From the NCBI GenBank assembly GCA_029194535.1, contig JARFXR010000001.1:558001-622000 (forward strand): DNA of 64,000 nt, given 5' to 3'. Shown piece by piece: positions 18,327 to 28,194 of the stretch; the stretch's first letter is position 1, and each line of letters starts with the position of its first letter. The DNA is from Nitrospira sp. (GTDB lineage Bacteria; Nitrospirota; Nitrospiria; Nitrospirales; Nitrospiraceae). The position numbers and the translations under genes are program-made. The notes beneath the pieces were generated by a model. That model searched no databases and was not told where the DNA came from. It saw only the letters and a program-made list of their open reading frames with translations.

Positions 18327-21300
18327 ATGAACAAACTGATGTTAGCTCTCCTGCTCGCCGTTGTCGGTGGCATCGTTGACCACTCCGCCGTCGCTCAAGT
18401 CACGATGAATAACTACACGGCCTATCCACCTTTTATTACCAAGACAGTTCCACCAGCTGTCATGCTAATGATGACCAAAGACCATAGGCTTTTCTTCAAG
18501 GGGTATAACGACATTGTCGATCTGGACAATGGAAAACCTGGCGGGGATGCCGCGGTCGACACGACGTACAAGGACAACATCGATTACGTCGGCTATTTCG
18601 ACCCGAAGAAATGCTACGACTACTCGGGAGGAACGGGATTCGGCGGTACGGGACGCTTCAATCCGGCCGCGGCTGGTGCTGGATCCTATGGTCACTTCTG
18701 CACGGCCAAATGGAGCGGAAACTTTCTCAACTGGGCGACGATGGCGCGGATCGACATCATCCGGAAGGTGCTTTACGGGGGAAAGCGCATCGTGGATGAC
18801 GCCGGTACTTCAACCTCGTCAATGACTGGAAACAACGGCCTAACAGTCTTGGGACGAACCATTACTCCTCGTGATGCACATTCCTGGGCGAAGCCTTACT
18901 CTGGTAGCAACCTGAGTTCTTTGGTGCCGACAACCGCGCTGGGTATCGCCTCCGGCGCCGTCACGATTTGCAATACCAACAGTGCTAGTAGTGAAACAGT
19001 CGGCTACATGATGGTCTTGGACGGGAACTGGCCCGATGCCGATAGTACCGAGGTACGGCAATGTGAGCGAACTGCGAACGGTGTCGGTTTGTTCGGTGGA
19101 GAACTTAAGGTAACTTATCGGGTGGCCGTTAAAGTATGCGATTGGACCGTCGGGCTTGAATCGAATTGCGACACGTACTACGACAACAACACTCCCAGCC
19201 CGACAAGCACGTATACGTATAAGCCGCAGGGTTTGATCCAACGCATGGCGGTGAATTCCAATGGAAGTGTCGGCACCGCGGATGACACAGTGACCATGCG
19301 GTTCGGTCTGATTTCAGGCAGCTATGAGCGCAACTTTAGCGGTGGTGTGCTACGGAGTAAGGCCACCGACCTCTACACCCAGGAGATCAACAAACGAACG
19401 GGGCAGATATTGTCTACTTCAAAGGTCATCAAGACGATCGATATGTTCAGGATCGTTGGATACAATTTTGGCGGCAATAACTACTCTGCCGGTGGGAATG
19501 ATGGGAATTGTAGCGTAGATGGAGGAATTCCCTCGGAAGGTAATTGCAAGAGCTGGGGCGAGCCCTTCGCCGAAATGTTCTATGAAGCGATACGCTATTT
19601 TAGGGGCCTGGCAGGTTCCGGCAATGCAACCACACAGTTTTATAAGACCTCCGGCAACGGCCCCGACAACAGCATTACGAGTTATGCGATTGGAAATGGC
19701 ACATACGCATCCAATACCTTCCCAATCGAATCCAACAATGGATATGGCGATCCATACACGGGGTCGCCACCTATTTGTGAGTACTGCGCGAAGCCCTTCG
19801 TCTTGATGTTCGGGGATGCCTTCCCGTCGCACGACTCAGACCAGTTGCCGGGAGCCCAAGCTTGGACCTCTGCCCCAAACCAGGTCACTCCTACCACAAA
19901 TGACACCGGGATCGACGTTTCAGCCCTGCTCTCCACCTCATCGATGAATACGCTGGATCCGATTAGCTCTGTTTTTATCGGAGAAGTGAATGGCGGCTCC
20001 GCCAATAGTATCTGCTCAGCCAAGGCGACGACGACGTTCTTAAATATCCGAGGCCTCTGCCCGGAAGAGCCGAACAAATATGGATCCTATTACCTTCCGA
20101 TTCTGGCTCACTATGCGAAGACGACGGACCTTCGCGGCGCTCTTGGCAATGATACGGCCAATTTGGTGAAGCAGAACATTACGACATATGCTGTGGTCGC
20201 CAGTGCACCGGTTCCCGTGTTGGAATTTTCCGTAGGGTCCAACAAGGTCCAACTTACCCCGGCCTTTCACAGCGGCTGTCCGGCGGCATCAGGAGGCGCG
20301 CCAGCGAGTGATTCAAATCGCTACAACGGATGCACAACTGCCGGGCAAGGGGCCTGGGCGAGTTCGGCGGGGACCGGAGGAAACAAAGGACAACTGGTGG
20401 CATTCGATATCTGCGTGAATGATGCAGATTGGACCACCGAAACAGGGAACGGCTATACCTCTTGCTACGAAATCATGTGGGATGATGCGACCTATGGTGG
20501 AGACTACGACTTGGATATGCGGTATCGCCTCTACGTCAAGACCAACGGATCTTCCACGATTACAGTAAAGACCAAGCCCATATACTCGAATGCGGGAAAT
20601 GGCAACTGGGCGGGATTCTACATCAACGGAGTGAGTGCGGCCGGTCACAGCGCCACAACTCCAGCAGCAACGTTGAATAATATTCTCACGGGTGCTGGCG
20701 AGTACTATGACGTTCGCTGCGGCGGAAGTATTCCCACCGGATCGGGAAACGGGCAAGAATGCCAACGGTATAACACTACCGGCGGATGGACTTCAGATAC
20801 GTCGTCACCGTATACGAATATTTGGGTCGAGAGAACATTCACGGCCAATGGAACAAACGCCGGCCTACTGAAAGATCCTCTCTGGTATGCAGCCAAATAC
20901 GGAGGGTTCAAAGAGGGCGACAAGTCCGCGACGACGGGCTATAACCTCCCTGATAAGACGTCAGAATGGGATGCGGACGGCGATGGAGTGCCGGACACAT
21001 ACTTTTATGCCCAAAACCCGCTGGAACTCGAAGGCAAGCTCGCTGCCGCCTTCGCGGCGATTCTGAACCAAACGTCATCTGGTACTGCCGCGTCGGTCTT
21101 GTCGTCCTCGACAAGCGGCGAAGGCGCCCTCTATCAGTCCTATTTCTATCCGACCCAGTTCGAAGGAACTCGCGAGGTCAAATACGCCGGATATGTGCAC
21201 GGGCTCTTTGTCGACACGTATGGAAACCTCCGCGAAGATACGAATGGCGACGGCCGCCTGGTGCTCACCGAGGATCGAATTGTTGTGACCCGGTACGACT

Positions 21301-23711
21301 TGGTTAACGACCGCCTGGCTGTTGACATTTTTGTTGATTCGAACGGTGACGGCAAAGCTGACCCAACTAGAGATACGACCGTTCCTCCTGATGGCATTCT
21401 CGACACCGCCTTCTGCGACGACTCACCGCATCAATGCGACAAGGCCATCACCGATATCAATCCAATTTGGGAAGGAGGACGTCGTTTAGCCATCATGCCA
21501 CCCGCGAATCGATACATTTACACCTGGGTGGACATGGACAATGACAAAGTCGTGAGCAGCGCTGGCTCCGCGACACCTTCGGGCGAGTTCATTTCGTTCG
21601 ATACCAGTAATCAGAGCAAGCTCGCCGGTTATCTCAATCTGAGTGGGGCCCCAGCTGCCCTCACAGCGGCCAACGTGATCAATTTTATACGTGGCAACCA
21701 GATCGCAGGTCTTCGAGATCGCACGTTGACAGTGAAGAACGACAGTAACGTTCCCGCTGCGATGGTGTGGAAACTTGGCGATTCAGTCTATTCAACGCCC
21801 GTTATTGTCGGAGATCCTAAAGAGCGATACGACGTGTTGTATGGCGATGCAACGTACACAGCCTTTTTCCAGCAGTACAAGGGACGCCGCCAGGTTGCCT
21901 ATCTTGGAGCCAACGACGGCATGCTTCACGCGTTTAACGTAGGGTTTTATCATAAGGGCGATGATACCAGCGGGTCCGCTCCCGCTGGAAAAATAGAGCA
22001 TGGATGGTTTTCAAATTCCACGACTGCAGACGGTCGAGGTGTGGTTCGTGGCGACGAACTATGGTCGTATATTCCGCAAGAGCTATTGCCGCATCTTCGG
22101 TGGTTGGCGGACCCCAACTACACGCATGTGTACTATGTCGATCTGAAACCGAAGGTGACGGACGCGAGGATATTTGCTCCAGATGCCGACCATCCCAACG
22201 GCTGGGGAACAATTCTGATCGGCGGGTTCCGAATGGGAGGAAGCTGCGGGAATTGCACGGGTGGTCAGGGCACGCCCATGACGTTTGCGGCAGATTTCAA
22301 CAATGACTCCACCGTGGATGCCGCGAGAACCTTCTTCAGCGCATACTTCGTCTTGGACATCACCAACCCAGAGAAACTCCCGAAACTCCTCTGGAGCTAT
22401 TCGGATACGAGCCTTGGGCTGACCATGAGTTATCCGAGCGTGGTCCGGGTTCGCCCGTTGGGCGGCGATAAGACACAGGATAGCGATGCCAAATGGTACG
22501 TGGTGGTTGGGTCCGGCGCAACCAGCTACGATGCTGGTGTCGGGCAGGTGGCAAGGATATACGCTGTCAATCTCAAAGATAGAATAACGTCGGCGGCTTC
22601 AACGACTGTCGCAATCTTCGATGCGGGCGGAACCTTGTCGAGCCCGCCCAATTCATTTATCGGAGACCTATCAACGATAGACAGAGACTTGGACTATCGA
22701 GCCGACGTCATCTACGGCGGAAAGATCATTAGTGCATCCCCGTGGGAAGGTAAATTGCTCCGCCTCACGACCGGTTGTTGGAAAGCATCCACTCCGGTCT
22801 GCAATACGGATCCCTCTTTGTGGGGCGTACCATCAGGTGCAACAGCTCCAGCACCGACAAGAGCCCCATCTGAAATTCTCTATCAATTTAAGAACGCGAC
22901 CGGATCCACAAAAAATACATTGGGCCCTTTGCCCCAGGCTGCAGGTCTTGCATTGGACGAGACGGGTAATACCTGGGTTTTTGCAGGAAGCGGCCGTTAC
23001 TATACTCAATTGAGCGGAACTGGTGACAAGGTCGATACCTCGGTTCAGTTCCTCGTGGGCGTGAAAGATCCGGTGCTGCAAGGTTCGGGCGGATGCAATG
23101 ACGCGACCATCACCGGTTGTCGAATAGACGACAGCTTGAACAATGAGTTGATCGACATGTCAACGGCTACTATCTGTCAACTCGGCAATGGCACATGTGA
23201 CGGTACCACGACACAGCAAGTCACGAGTGTCCCGGCGATGGCAACCGGTGGAACATATGGATCCCTTATTTCATTGGTCCAAAGCAAGAGAGGCTGGTTT
23301 ACGAAACTGACCGTCCTAGCCAGTGGACCAAGTGAACGATCGGTGGCGAATCCAGTGATTCTCGGAGGGATTGTGTTCTTCCCCACTTTCCTGCCGAGCA
23401 GTGATGTCTGTGTGGCGGCGGGATCAAGCAATCTCTATGCGTTGTATTATGTAACGGGCGGACCATACAGTTCACCGATTGTTGGGCTGAGCGGACAGAA
23501 TATCAACAACAAGACAAGTCTCGGTGACGGTTTGGCCACTACCGTCGCTATCCACTTGGGAAGTCAAGGTGATGGTTCCGCTGGCACCGGCAGCTTGAGC
23601 GGTGTGAAAGGATGTTCGCAATCCAGCACCGGCGCCATCAATTGTGTGAATACCGGAACAGCGACGACAGTCGCTAGCCGATATCTCTCATGGATCAATC
23701 AGCGCGATTAG
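18327..23711 (+). CDS. pilY1: Very large PilY1-type pilus tip adhesin
   Basis: A secreted 1794-residue protein, well above the roughly 1000-1200 typical of PilY1. MNKLMLALLLAVVGG is a signal peptide ending near SAVAQ, and GAGGAGGGG precedes the ATG at 18327. The N-terminal half is Gly/Ser/Asn-rich, with cysteines and a region that may be von Willebrand-like (FVLMFGDAFPSHDSD). EF-hand-like calcium loops occur at DADGDGVPD (near residue 883), DTNGDGRL (near 969), DSNGDGKADP (near 1000) and DMDNDKV (near 1066). After about residue 1170 is the PilY1 beta-propeller (MVWKLGDSVYSTPVIVGDP, YLGANDGMLHAFNVG). It is expected to regulate pilus retraction and adhesion in a calcium-dependent way. Confidence 0.93.
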   Translation: MNKLMLALLLAVVGGIVDHSAVAQVTMNNYTAYPPFITKTVPPAVMLMMTKDHRLFFKGYNDIVDLDNGKPGGDAAVDTTYKDNIDYVGYFDPKKCYDYSGGTGFGGTGRFNPAAAGAGSYGHFCTAKWSGNFLNWATMARIDIIRKVLYGGKRIVDDAGTSTSSMTGNNGLTVLGRTITPRDAHSWAKPYSGSNLSSLVPTTALGIASGAVTICNTNSASSETVGYMMVLDGNWPDADSTEVRQCERTANGVGLFGGELKVTYRVAVKVCDWTVGLESNCDTYYDNNTPSPTSTYTYKPQGLIQRMAVNSNGSVGTADDTVTMRFGLISGSYERNFSGGVLRSKATDLYTQEINKRTGQILSTSKVIKTIDMFRIVGYNFGGNNYSAGGNDGNCSVDGGIPSEGNCKSWGEPFAEMFYEAIRYFRGLAGSGNATTQFYKTSGNGPDNSITSYAIGNGTYASNTFPIESNNGYGDPYTGSPPICEYCAKPFVLMFGDAFPSHDSDQLPGAQAWTSAPNQVTPTTNDTGIDVSALLSTSSMNTLDPISSVFIGEVNGGSANSICSAKATTTFLNIRGLCPEEPNKYGSYYLPILAHYAKTTDLRGALGNDTANLVKQNITTYAVVASAPVPVLEFSVGSNKVQLTPAFHSGCPAASGGAPASDSNRYNGCTTAGQGAWASSAGTGGNKGQLVAFDICVNDADWTTETGNGYTSCYEIMWDDATYGGDYDLDMRYRLYVKTNGSSTITVKTKPIYSNAGNGNWAGFYINGVSAAGHSATTPAATLNNILTGAGEYYDVRCGGSIPTGSGNGQECQRYNTTGGWTSDTSSPYTNIWVERTFTANGTNAGLLKDPLWYAAKYGGFKEGDKSATTGYNLPDKTSEWDADGDGVPDTYFYAQNPLELEGKLAAAFAAILNQTSSGTAASVLSSSTSGEGALYQSYFYPTQFEGTREVKYAGYVHGLFVDTYGNLREDTNGDGRLVLTEDRIVVTRYDLVNDRLAVDIFVDSNGDGKADPTRDTTVPPDGILDTAFCDDSPHQCDKAITDINPIWEGGRRLAIMPPANRYIYTWVDMDNDKVVSSAGSATPSGEFISFDTSNQSKLAGYLNLSGAPAALTAANVINFIRGNQIAGLRDRTLTVKNDSNVPAAMVWKLGDSVYSTPVIVGDPKERYDVLYGDATYTAFFQQYKGRRQVAYLGANDGMLHAFNVGFYHKGDDTSGSAPAGKIEHGWFSNSTTADGRGVVRGDELWSYIPQELLPHLRWLADPNYTHVYYVDLKPKVTDARIFAPDADHPNGWGTILIGGFRMGGSCGNCTGGQGTPMTFAADFNNDSTVDAARTFFSAYFVLDITNPEKLPKLLWSYSDTSLGLTMSYPSVVRVRPLGGDKTQDSDAKWYVVVGSGATSYDAGVGQVARIYAVNLKDRITSAASTTVAIFDAGGTLSSPPNSFIGDLSTIDRDLDYRADVIYGGKIISASPWEGKLLRLTTGCWKASTPVCNTDPSLWGVPSGATAPAPTRAPSEILYQFKNATGSTKNTLGPLPQAAGLALDETGNTWVFAGSGRYYTQLSGTGDKVDTSVQFLVGVKDPVLQGSGGCNDATITGCRIDDSLNNELIDMSTATICQLGNGTCDGTTTQQVTSVPAMATGGTYGSLISLVQSKRGWFTKLTVLASGPSERSVANPVILGGIVFFPTFLPSSDVCVAAGSSNLYALYYVTGGPYSSPIVGLSGQNINNKTSLGDGLATTVAIHLGSQGDGSAGTGSLSGVKGCSQSSTGAINCVNTGTATTVASRYLSWINQRD

Positions 23712-23773
23712 CTGGCAACACATGAGACATGTGACATGAGCATCTGGTCTCAATAAGTCGGTAAAGGGGCTTT

Positions 23774-24703
23774 GTGTATCGGATATCTGCAGGTCTGGCG
23801 ATTGTTGTGCTGTTCTTGGATCTCGGGTGTACGTCTGAAGATCACTATGCTGCGGGCACTTCTGCTGGCAATGGTCAGCCTAGCATTCATTCACTCACAA
23901 TAGTACCAAATCCAATTACCCGTCACGGTGTCGTGACCGCGGTCGCTGAAACTAAAGATCCGAACCAAGACGAAGTGACCGTACGATTTCGTTGGTTCGT
24001 GAATGGAACGGAAGTGTCAGGCGAATCTGCGATGACGCTCGATCCGGAGCGACTGAAACGAGGTGATCGGGTTAGCGTGGAAGCGACCCCGCACGATGGG
24101 AAGACCTCGGGTGCCGCTCTTCGCAGCTCAGAGGTGTCTGTGGGGAATACGCTTCCAGTGATCCAGACTCTTACGCTTGAACCAAGACAACCTAAGGCCG
24201 GAGACAATATCAAAGCGGAATTGGAGGGTGGCGACGTCGACGGAGACAGTGTCCAGTACAACTATACATGGCGGCACAATGGCCAAGTGGTGCTAACGGG
24301 AGAACAGTACACGCTCGACAGCACTGGATTTTCTCGCGGAGATACAGTGAGCGTTTCAGTTGCCCCGCATGACCATGGCGGGGAAGGTAAGGAAGCCCGC
24401 TCACAACCCGTGACCATATCTAACAAGCCTCCAAAATTCACATCTTTCGCTTCGCCTGTAGTTGCTGAAGGCAAGCTTGAATATCAAGTCTCCGCGAACG
24501 ATCCGGAAAACGATCCTATTACGTTCTCATTGGAATCCGCTCCTCCTGGAATGACCATCAACGAAAAGACCGGTCAGCTACAATGGTCGATCTTGCCTTC
24601 CACGCAAGGAGTATTCCGCATAAAGATTATGGTACGAGATGACCATGAAGGATGGGCATCGCAGGAGTTCGACATTTCGCCAAAAGTCGAGGCGAAATCC
24701 TAA
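23774..24703 (+). CDS. Probable lipoprotein with repeated Ig-like domains
   Basis: A 309-residue exported protein with a GTG start and an N-terminal hydrophobic stretch ending LDLGC, a plausible but imperfect lipobox at residue 19. Three Ig/cadherin-like repeats follow. The first two share the pattern VRFRWFVNG / YTWRHNGQVV followed by LKRGDRVSVEATPHD / FSRGDTVSVSVAPHD, and the third (PGMTINEKTGQLQW) matches the putative-Ig (He_PIG) type. It begins 62 bases after pilY1 and is probably in the same operon. A role in anchoring or interacting with the pilus adhesin is inference from position. Confidence 0.75.
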   Translation: MYRISAGLAIVVLFLDLGCTSEDHYAAGTSAGNGQPSIHSLTIVPNPITRHGVVTAVAETKDPNQDEVTVRFRWFVNGTEVSGESAMTLDPERLKRGDRVSVEATPHDGKTSGAALRSSEVSVGNTLPVIQTLTLEPRQPKAGDNIKAELEGGDVDGDSVQYNYTWRHNGQVVLTGEQYTLDSTGFSRGDTVSVSVAPHDHGGEGKEARSQPVTISNKPPKFTSFASPVVAEGKLEYQVSANDPENDPITFSLESAPPGMTINEKTGQLQWSILPSTQGVFRIKIMVRDDHEGWASQEFDISPKVEAKS

Positions 24704-24754
24704 CACCCGTGTCCCGCGTTCCAGTCTTTCAATCCGTTCGTCGTCATGAGTTGG

Positions 24755-24784
24755 TTGTCAGCGTCCTCTTCACTCTGATACAAT
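24755..24784 (+). promoter_or_regulatory. Sigma-70-type promoter upstream of phoH
   Basis: TTGTCA (24755-24760) and TACAAT (24779-24784) are separated by 18 bases. They lie between the lipoprotein stop and the phoH start, 36 bases before the latter. It fits independent transcription of the phoH-ybeY-ftsY group. Confidence 0.6.
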
Positions 24785-24820
24785 TAGCTACCAAGCGATT
24801 CAGCTGGCTATCACTATTGT

Positions 24821-25885
24821 GTGAAAAAACTCAAGCTGCGAGAAGGTACCAACACCTCCGTCTTGTTCGGTCACCATGACCGACACCTCAAGCTGATTGA
24901 AGATGATCTCGGCGTGCGTCTTTCAGCGCGCGGCGAGGAACTCACAGTTGATGGAACCCCGGATGCGACTCGCCACGCCGAGCGAGTTCTGACCGAGCTT
25001 GCCGCTCTCGCTAACGAAGGAATGGTTCTTCAGCCTGAAGACATTACGCATGCGCTCTTTGCGCTGAAGCAGAGTCCCGACGCTCCATTGAAGGAGCTCT
25101 TGTCTACAGCCACGACTATTGTCACGAAGAAACGCTTCGTCGCGCCGAAGACTCCGACTCAGAAATCATACATCGAAGCTATTGAAACTCACGACATCGT
25201 GATCGGAATCGGCCCGGCCGGCACAGGCAAGACCTACCTCGCCATGGCTATGGCTGTGAGTGCGTTGATGAAGCGCCAAGTTAGTCGGATTATTTTGGCG
25301 CGTCCAGCGGTAGAGGCTGGCGAGAAGCTCGGGTTTCTTCCGGGCGATATGTACGAAAAGATTAATCCGTACCTGCGTCCTCTCTATGACGCATTGTTCG
25401 ATATGATGGACATGGAACGTGCCACTAGAGCGATCGAGCGAGGCGATATTGAGATCGCACCTTTGGCGTTCATGCGAGGCCGCACGCTGAATGACTCTTT
25501 CGTCATTCTCGATGAGGCTCAGAATGCAACTGCCGAGCAGATGAAGATGTTTCTGACTCGGCTTGGTTTCAGCTCGAAGGCTGTCGTGACGGGAGATATC
25601 ACTCAGATCGATCTGCCGCCTGAGCGGGTATCTGGACTCATCGAAGTCCGTGATATCCTTCGCGACGTGGAAGGCATTCGATTCATCTATTTTGACGAAC
25701 GGGACGTTGTCAGGCACAAGCTGGTGCAGGACATCATCAAGGCCTACGATCAGCATCACGAACGAACTCAGGATCCAATGGCATCACCTCCGGGTCGCCG
25801 ACCTCCACCTTATCCTAACGCTCGAACGTCAACGCCTTCCCCGACACAGCAGTCGCCCAAGTCGTCTTTGGGACAACCACATTAA
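24821..25885 (+). CDS. phoH: PhoH-family ATPase (PhoH-like RNA-associated)
   Basis: A 354-residue protein with a GTG start. A KH-like N-terminal domain is followed by the PhoH P-loop ATPase, with Walker A GPAGTGKTYLAMAMA near residue 130 and Walker B SFVILDEAQNATAEQMKMFL near residue 228. The last 45 residues are a proline-rich disordered tail. PhoH-like proteins are linked to RNA metabolism and ribosome maturation and are commonly found next to ybeY, as here; the exact activity is not firmly known. The stop overlaps the ybeY start (TAATG), so translation is coupled. Confidence 0.93.
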   Translation: MKKLKLREGTNTSVLFGHHDRHLKLIEDDLGVRLSARGEELTVDGTPDATRHAERVLTELAALANEGMVLQPEDITHALFALKQSPDAPLKELLSTATTIVTKKRFVAPKTPTQKSYIEAIETHDIVIGIGPAGTGKTYLAMAMAVSALMKRQVSRIILARPAVEAGEKLGFLPGDMYEKINPYLRPLYDALFDMMDMERATRAIERGDIEIAPLAFMRGRTLNDSFVILDEAQNATAEQMKMFLTRLGFSSKAVVTGDITQIDLPPERVSGLIEVRDILRDVEGIRFIYFDERDVVRHKLVQDIIKAYDQHHERTQDPMASPPGRRPPPYPNARTSTPSPTQQSPKSSLGQPH

Positions 25886-26370
25886 TGTCCGTGTTTGTGG
25901 AAAGCCGGACTCGGATCGTGACGGTGAATCCGATCCTAGTCGGGAAATTCGCATCTATGGTTTTGTCGGCAATGGGAGAGGAGGATTCGGACGTAAGCGT
26001 GACATTCATCGGTGATCAAAGGATGCGCCGATTGAACCGACAGTACCGTCAAAAAGACAACACCACCGATGTTTTGGCATTTGCCTTCAGAGATGCTCGC
26101 TTCCCCATCCGTGCGCATCCGGGTACGGGGCCGCTCGGTGATGTGGTTATTGCTGTGCCCACTGCGATTCGGCAGGCGCGTGCAGCAAGACGATCTCTTA
26201 GGAAGGAAATCGCTGTCTTGCTCATTCACGGAATTCTCCATCTGTGCGGATACGATCACGAACGAAGCGATAGCGAAGCGAGACGCATGCGCCGACGAGA
26301 GCGTACTCTTCTGGAGCAACTAGGAAAACTCGCTCCTCTCGTCAGAATGGCGAGTAAACGTTCGCGGTGA
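25885..26370 (+). CDS. ybeY: Endoribonuclease YbeY
   Basis: A 161-residue single-strand RNA endonuclease needed for 16S rRNA 3'-end maturation and ribosome quality control. The zinc-binding signature HGILHLCGYDHE is at about residues 115-126. The upstream conserved LNRQYRQKDNTTDVLAF (near residue 52) and GPLGDVVIAVPTA (near residue 81) are also present. The start overlaps the phoH stop by one base. Its C-terminal tail is basic. Confidence 0.95.
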   Translation: MSVFVESRTRIVTVNPILVGKFASMVLSAMGEEDSDVSVTFIGDQRMRRLNRQYRQKDNTTDVLAFAFRDARFPIRAHPGTGPLGDVVIAVPTAIRQARAARRSLRKEIAVLLIHGILHLCGYDHERSDSEARRMRRRERTLLEQLGKLAPLVRMASKRSR

Positions 26371-26374
26371 TTTC

Positions 26375-27301
26375 ATGGCATGGCTCCAACGGCTCAATGA
26401 AGGCTTAACTCGAACGCGATCGGCTGTTCGCGGGTCCCTTGATAAGCTCTTAGGCCGTACAGCAGATCCGGCGCTGCTTGAAGAGCTAGAGACGGCTCTG
26501 GTCCTTTCTGATCTCGGTGCACCAGTCGTGAAACGCACAATGGATCAGTTGAAACAGGGACTACTCGGGACCAATGCTTCACAAATCCTCACGGTTCAGA
26601 CCGTCCTGAAGCAGACCCTGCTGCAGGCGCTCACCCCTGCCACAGGGCCCAGGCTCGAAGATCTAATCGCCCAAGGCACTAAGCCATTCGTCATTTTGGC
26701 TGTGGGCGTGAACGGAGTGGGCAAGACGACGACGCTGGCAAAGATCGCGCAGCGACTGGCAAATGGAGGGCTCAAGCCGCTCCTGGTTGCGGCCGATACC
26801 TTTCGCGCTGCGGCAATCGATCAACTGAAGGTATGGTCTGACCGTATCGGCACCGAGTTCGTCTGTCATCGCCGTGGAGCGGATCCGGCCGCCGTGGCTT
26901 TCGATGGCTTAATGGCGGCCAAGGCACGCAACGCAGATGTGGTCCTGATCGATACAGCCGGGCGTCTTCATACGAAATCGAATCTGATGGATGAGTTGAG
27001 GAAGATCAGTCGCGTGCTGAAGCAGGGAATGCCCGAGGCGCCTCAGGAGGTGCTGCTGGTGATAGATGCGACGGTCGGTCAAAATGCTCTTGTCCAAGCG
27101 CGTCAGTTCAATCAGGCTGTCGGGGTCACTGGCCTCGTCCTTACGAAATTGGACGGCACAGCTCGTGGGGGTATTGTGGTCGCCATCGCCGATGAACTGA
27201 AGCTGCCGGTGCGGCTGATCGGGGTCGGTGAGTCACCGGAAGATCTCCAGGATTTCCGGCCCGAGCCATTTGTGGACGCCCTTATCGGCGTACCGGTATA
27301 G
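26375..27301 (+). CDS. ftsY: Signal recognition particle receptor FtsY
   Basis: A 308-residue GTPase that receives the SRP-ribosome complex at the membrane. The NG domain fills almost the whole protein: an N-domain helical bundle (LLEELETALVLSDLGAPVV), G1 GVNGVGKTTTLAKIA near residue 111, DTFRAAAIDQL (I box), G3 VLIDTAGRLHT, G4 TKLDGTARGG, and the closing GVGESPEDLQDF. The long acidic A domain of the E. coli protein is absent, as in many bacteria. The ATG at 26375 is four bases after ybeY. Confidence 0.96.
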   Translation: MAWLQRLNEGLTRTRSAVRGSLDKLLGRTADPALLEELETALVLSDLGAPVVKRTMDQLKQGLLGTNASQILTVQTVLKQTLLQALTPATGPRLEDLIAQGTKPFVILAVGVNGVGKTTTLAKIAQRLANGGLKPLLVAADTFRAAAIDQLKVWSDRIGTEFVCHRRGADPAAVAFDGLMAAKARNADVVLIDTAGRLHTKSNLMDELRKISRVLKQGMPEAPQEVLLVIDATVGQNALVQARQFNQAVGVTGLVLTKLDGTARGGIVVAIADELKLPVRLIGVGESPEDLQDFRPEPFVDALIGVPV

Positions 27302-27398
27302 CGCTGCTCAGATCCCATCATTTGCTTTTTGACGCAGCGGGCTCATGGTACGCTCGCGTGTAAGCGGCAGACGCTCACACTTGGCGACGGACGGTCTT

Positions 27399-28184
27399 AT
27401 GGTCAAACTTCTGATCATTGACGATGATCGTATGAACTGCGATCTCCTGCAGGCCGTCTTTACCCGCCATGGATATGAAGTTCACACCGCGACTAATGGC
27501 ATAGAAGGCCTGACTCTCTTTCGTGAGCATGGACCACGAGTCACCATTCTGGATCTTCGGATGCCAGGGATGGACGGACTCATGATATTGAAGGAAATTC
27601 GAGCCATGGATCCGCACGCACCGGTCATCATTCTTGGGGGGGGTGCGACGGAAACTCAGGAAAATCAAGCTCGGTCGCTACGCGTCACGGACTTCTTGCG
27701 CAAAGGTCTCTCGCTGGATGTCCTTGTTGAAGGCGTCAACCGAGTGGTGCAGCGACCCACGAAGTCCACCGTGGAGACTTCGCAAACCTCATCGGCGGGT
27801 GCAGCGACCGACACCGACGAAACAGTCTTGGTGGTCGACGATGAGCAGTTGGTGCGCGAATTGTTAGTGCAGTTCTTGAGCCTTCGAGGATATCGATCTC
27901 TCGGGGTGAAAGATGCGACGGCCGCCCTCGCGATGATCGATCAAGCTCCTCCGGATTTGATCTTGCTCGATCTTTTCCTGCCTGGCATGAGCGGGGTGGA
28001 GATGATGCATCGACTTCGCCAGAAGGAATTCGGCGGCGCCGTCATTATCATCACCGGAAGTCATGACGAAGAAGTTCTTGAGGAAGCGTGGGCTCTCCAT
28101 CCACAGGAAGTTCTCACCAAGCCGGTCGATCTTGAGCGAATGCTTTCAGTCATCCAGCTTGTGCTTGTTTGTCGCGAATGTTAA
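27399..28184 (+). CDS. Response regulator with two receiver domains, no output domain
   Basis: A 261-residue protein made of two CheY-like receivers joined by a Ser/Thr-rich linker (about residues 122-142). Receiver 1 starts LLIIDDDRMN with phospho-acceptor Asp near residue 51 (ILDLRMPGMDG). Receiver 2 starts VLVVDDEQLV with Asp near residue 190 (LLDLFLPGMSG) and has the conserved lysine in LTKPVD. In receiver 1 the switch Thr/Ser position reads ILGGGA rather than the usual T or S, so it may be a degenerate receiver. There is no DNA-binding or enzyme domain, so it would act by phosphotransfer or protein binding. An in-frame ATG at 27345 is less likely. Confidence 0.88.
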   Translation: MVKLLIIDDDRMNCDLLQAVFTRHGYEVHTATNGIEGLTLFREHGPRVTILDLRMPGMDGLMILKEIRAMDPHAPVIILGGGATETQENQARSLRVTDFLRKGLSLDVLVEGVNRVVQRPTKSTVETSQTSSAGAATDTDETVLVVDDEQLVRELLVQFLSLRGYRSLGVKDATAALAMIDQAPPDLILLDLFLPGMSGVEMMHRLRQKEFGGAVIIITGSHDEEVLEEAWALHPQEVLTKPVDLERMLSVIQLVLVCREC

Positions 28185-28194
28185 AACCTCCTGA

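Noticed and set aside
27302-27339. A possible terminator after ftsY
   Set aside because: CGCTGC and GCAGCG arms are separated by 26 bases and the T run is inside the loop, which does not fit a terminator.
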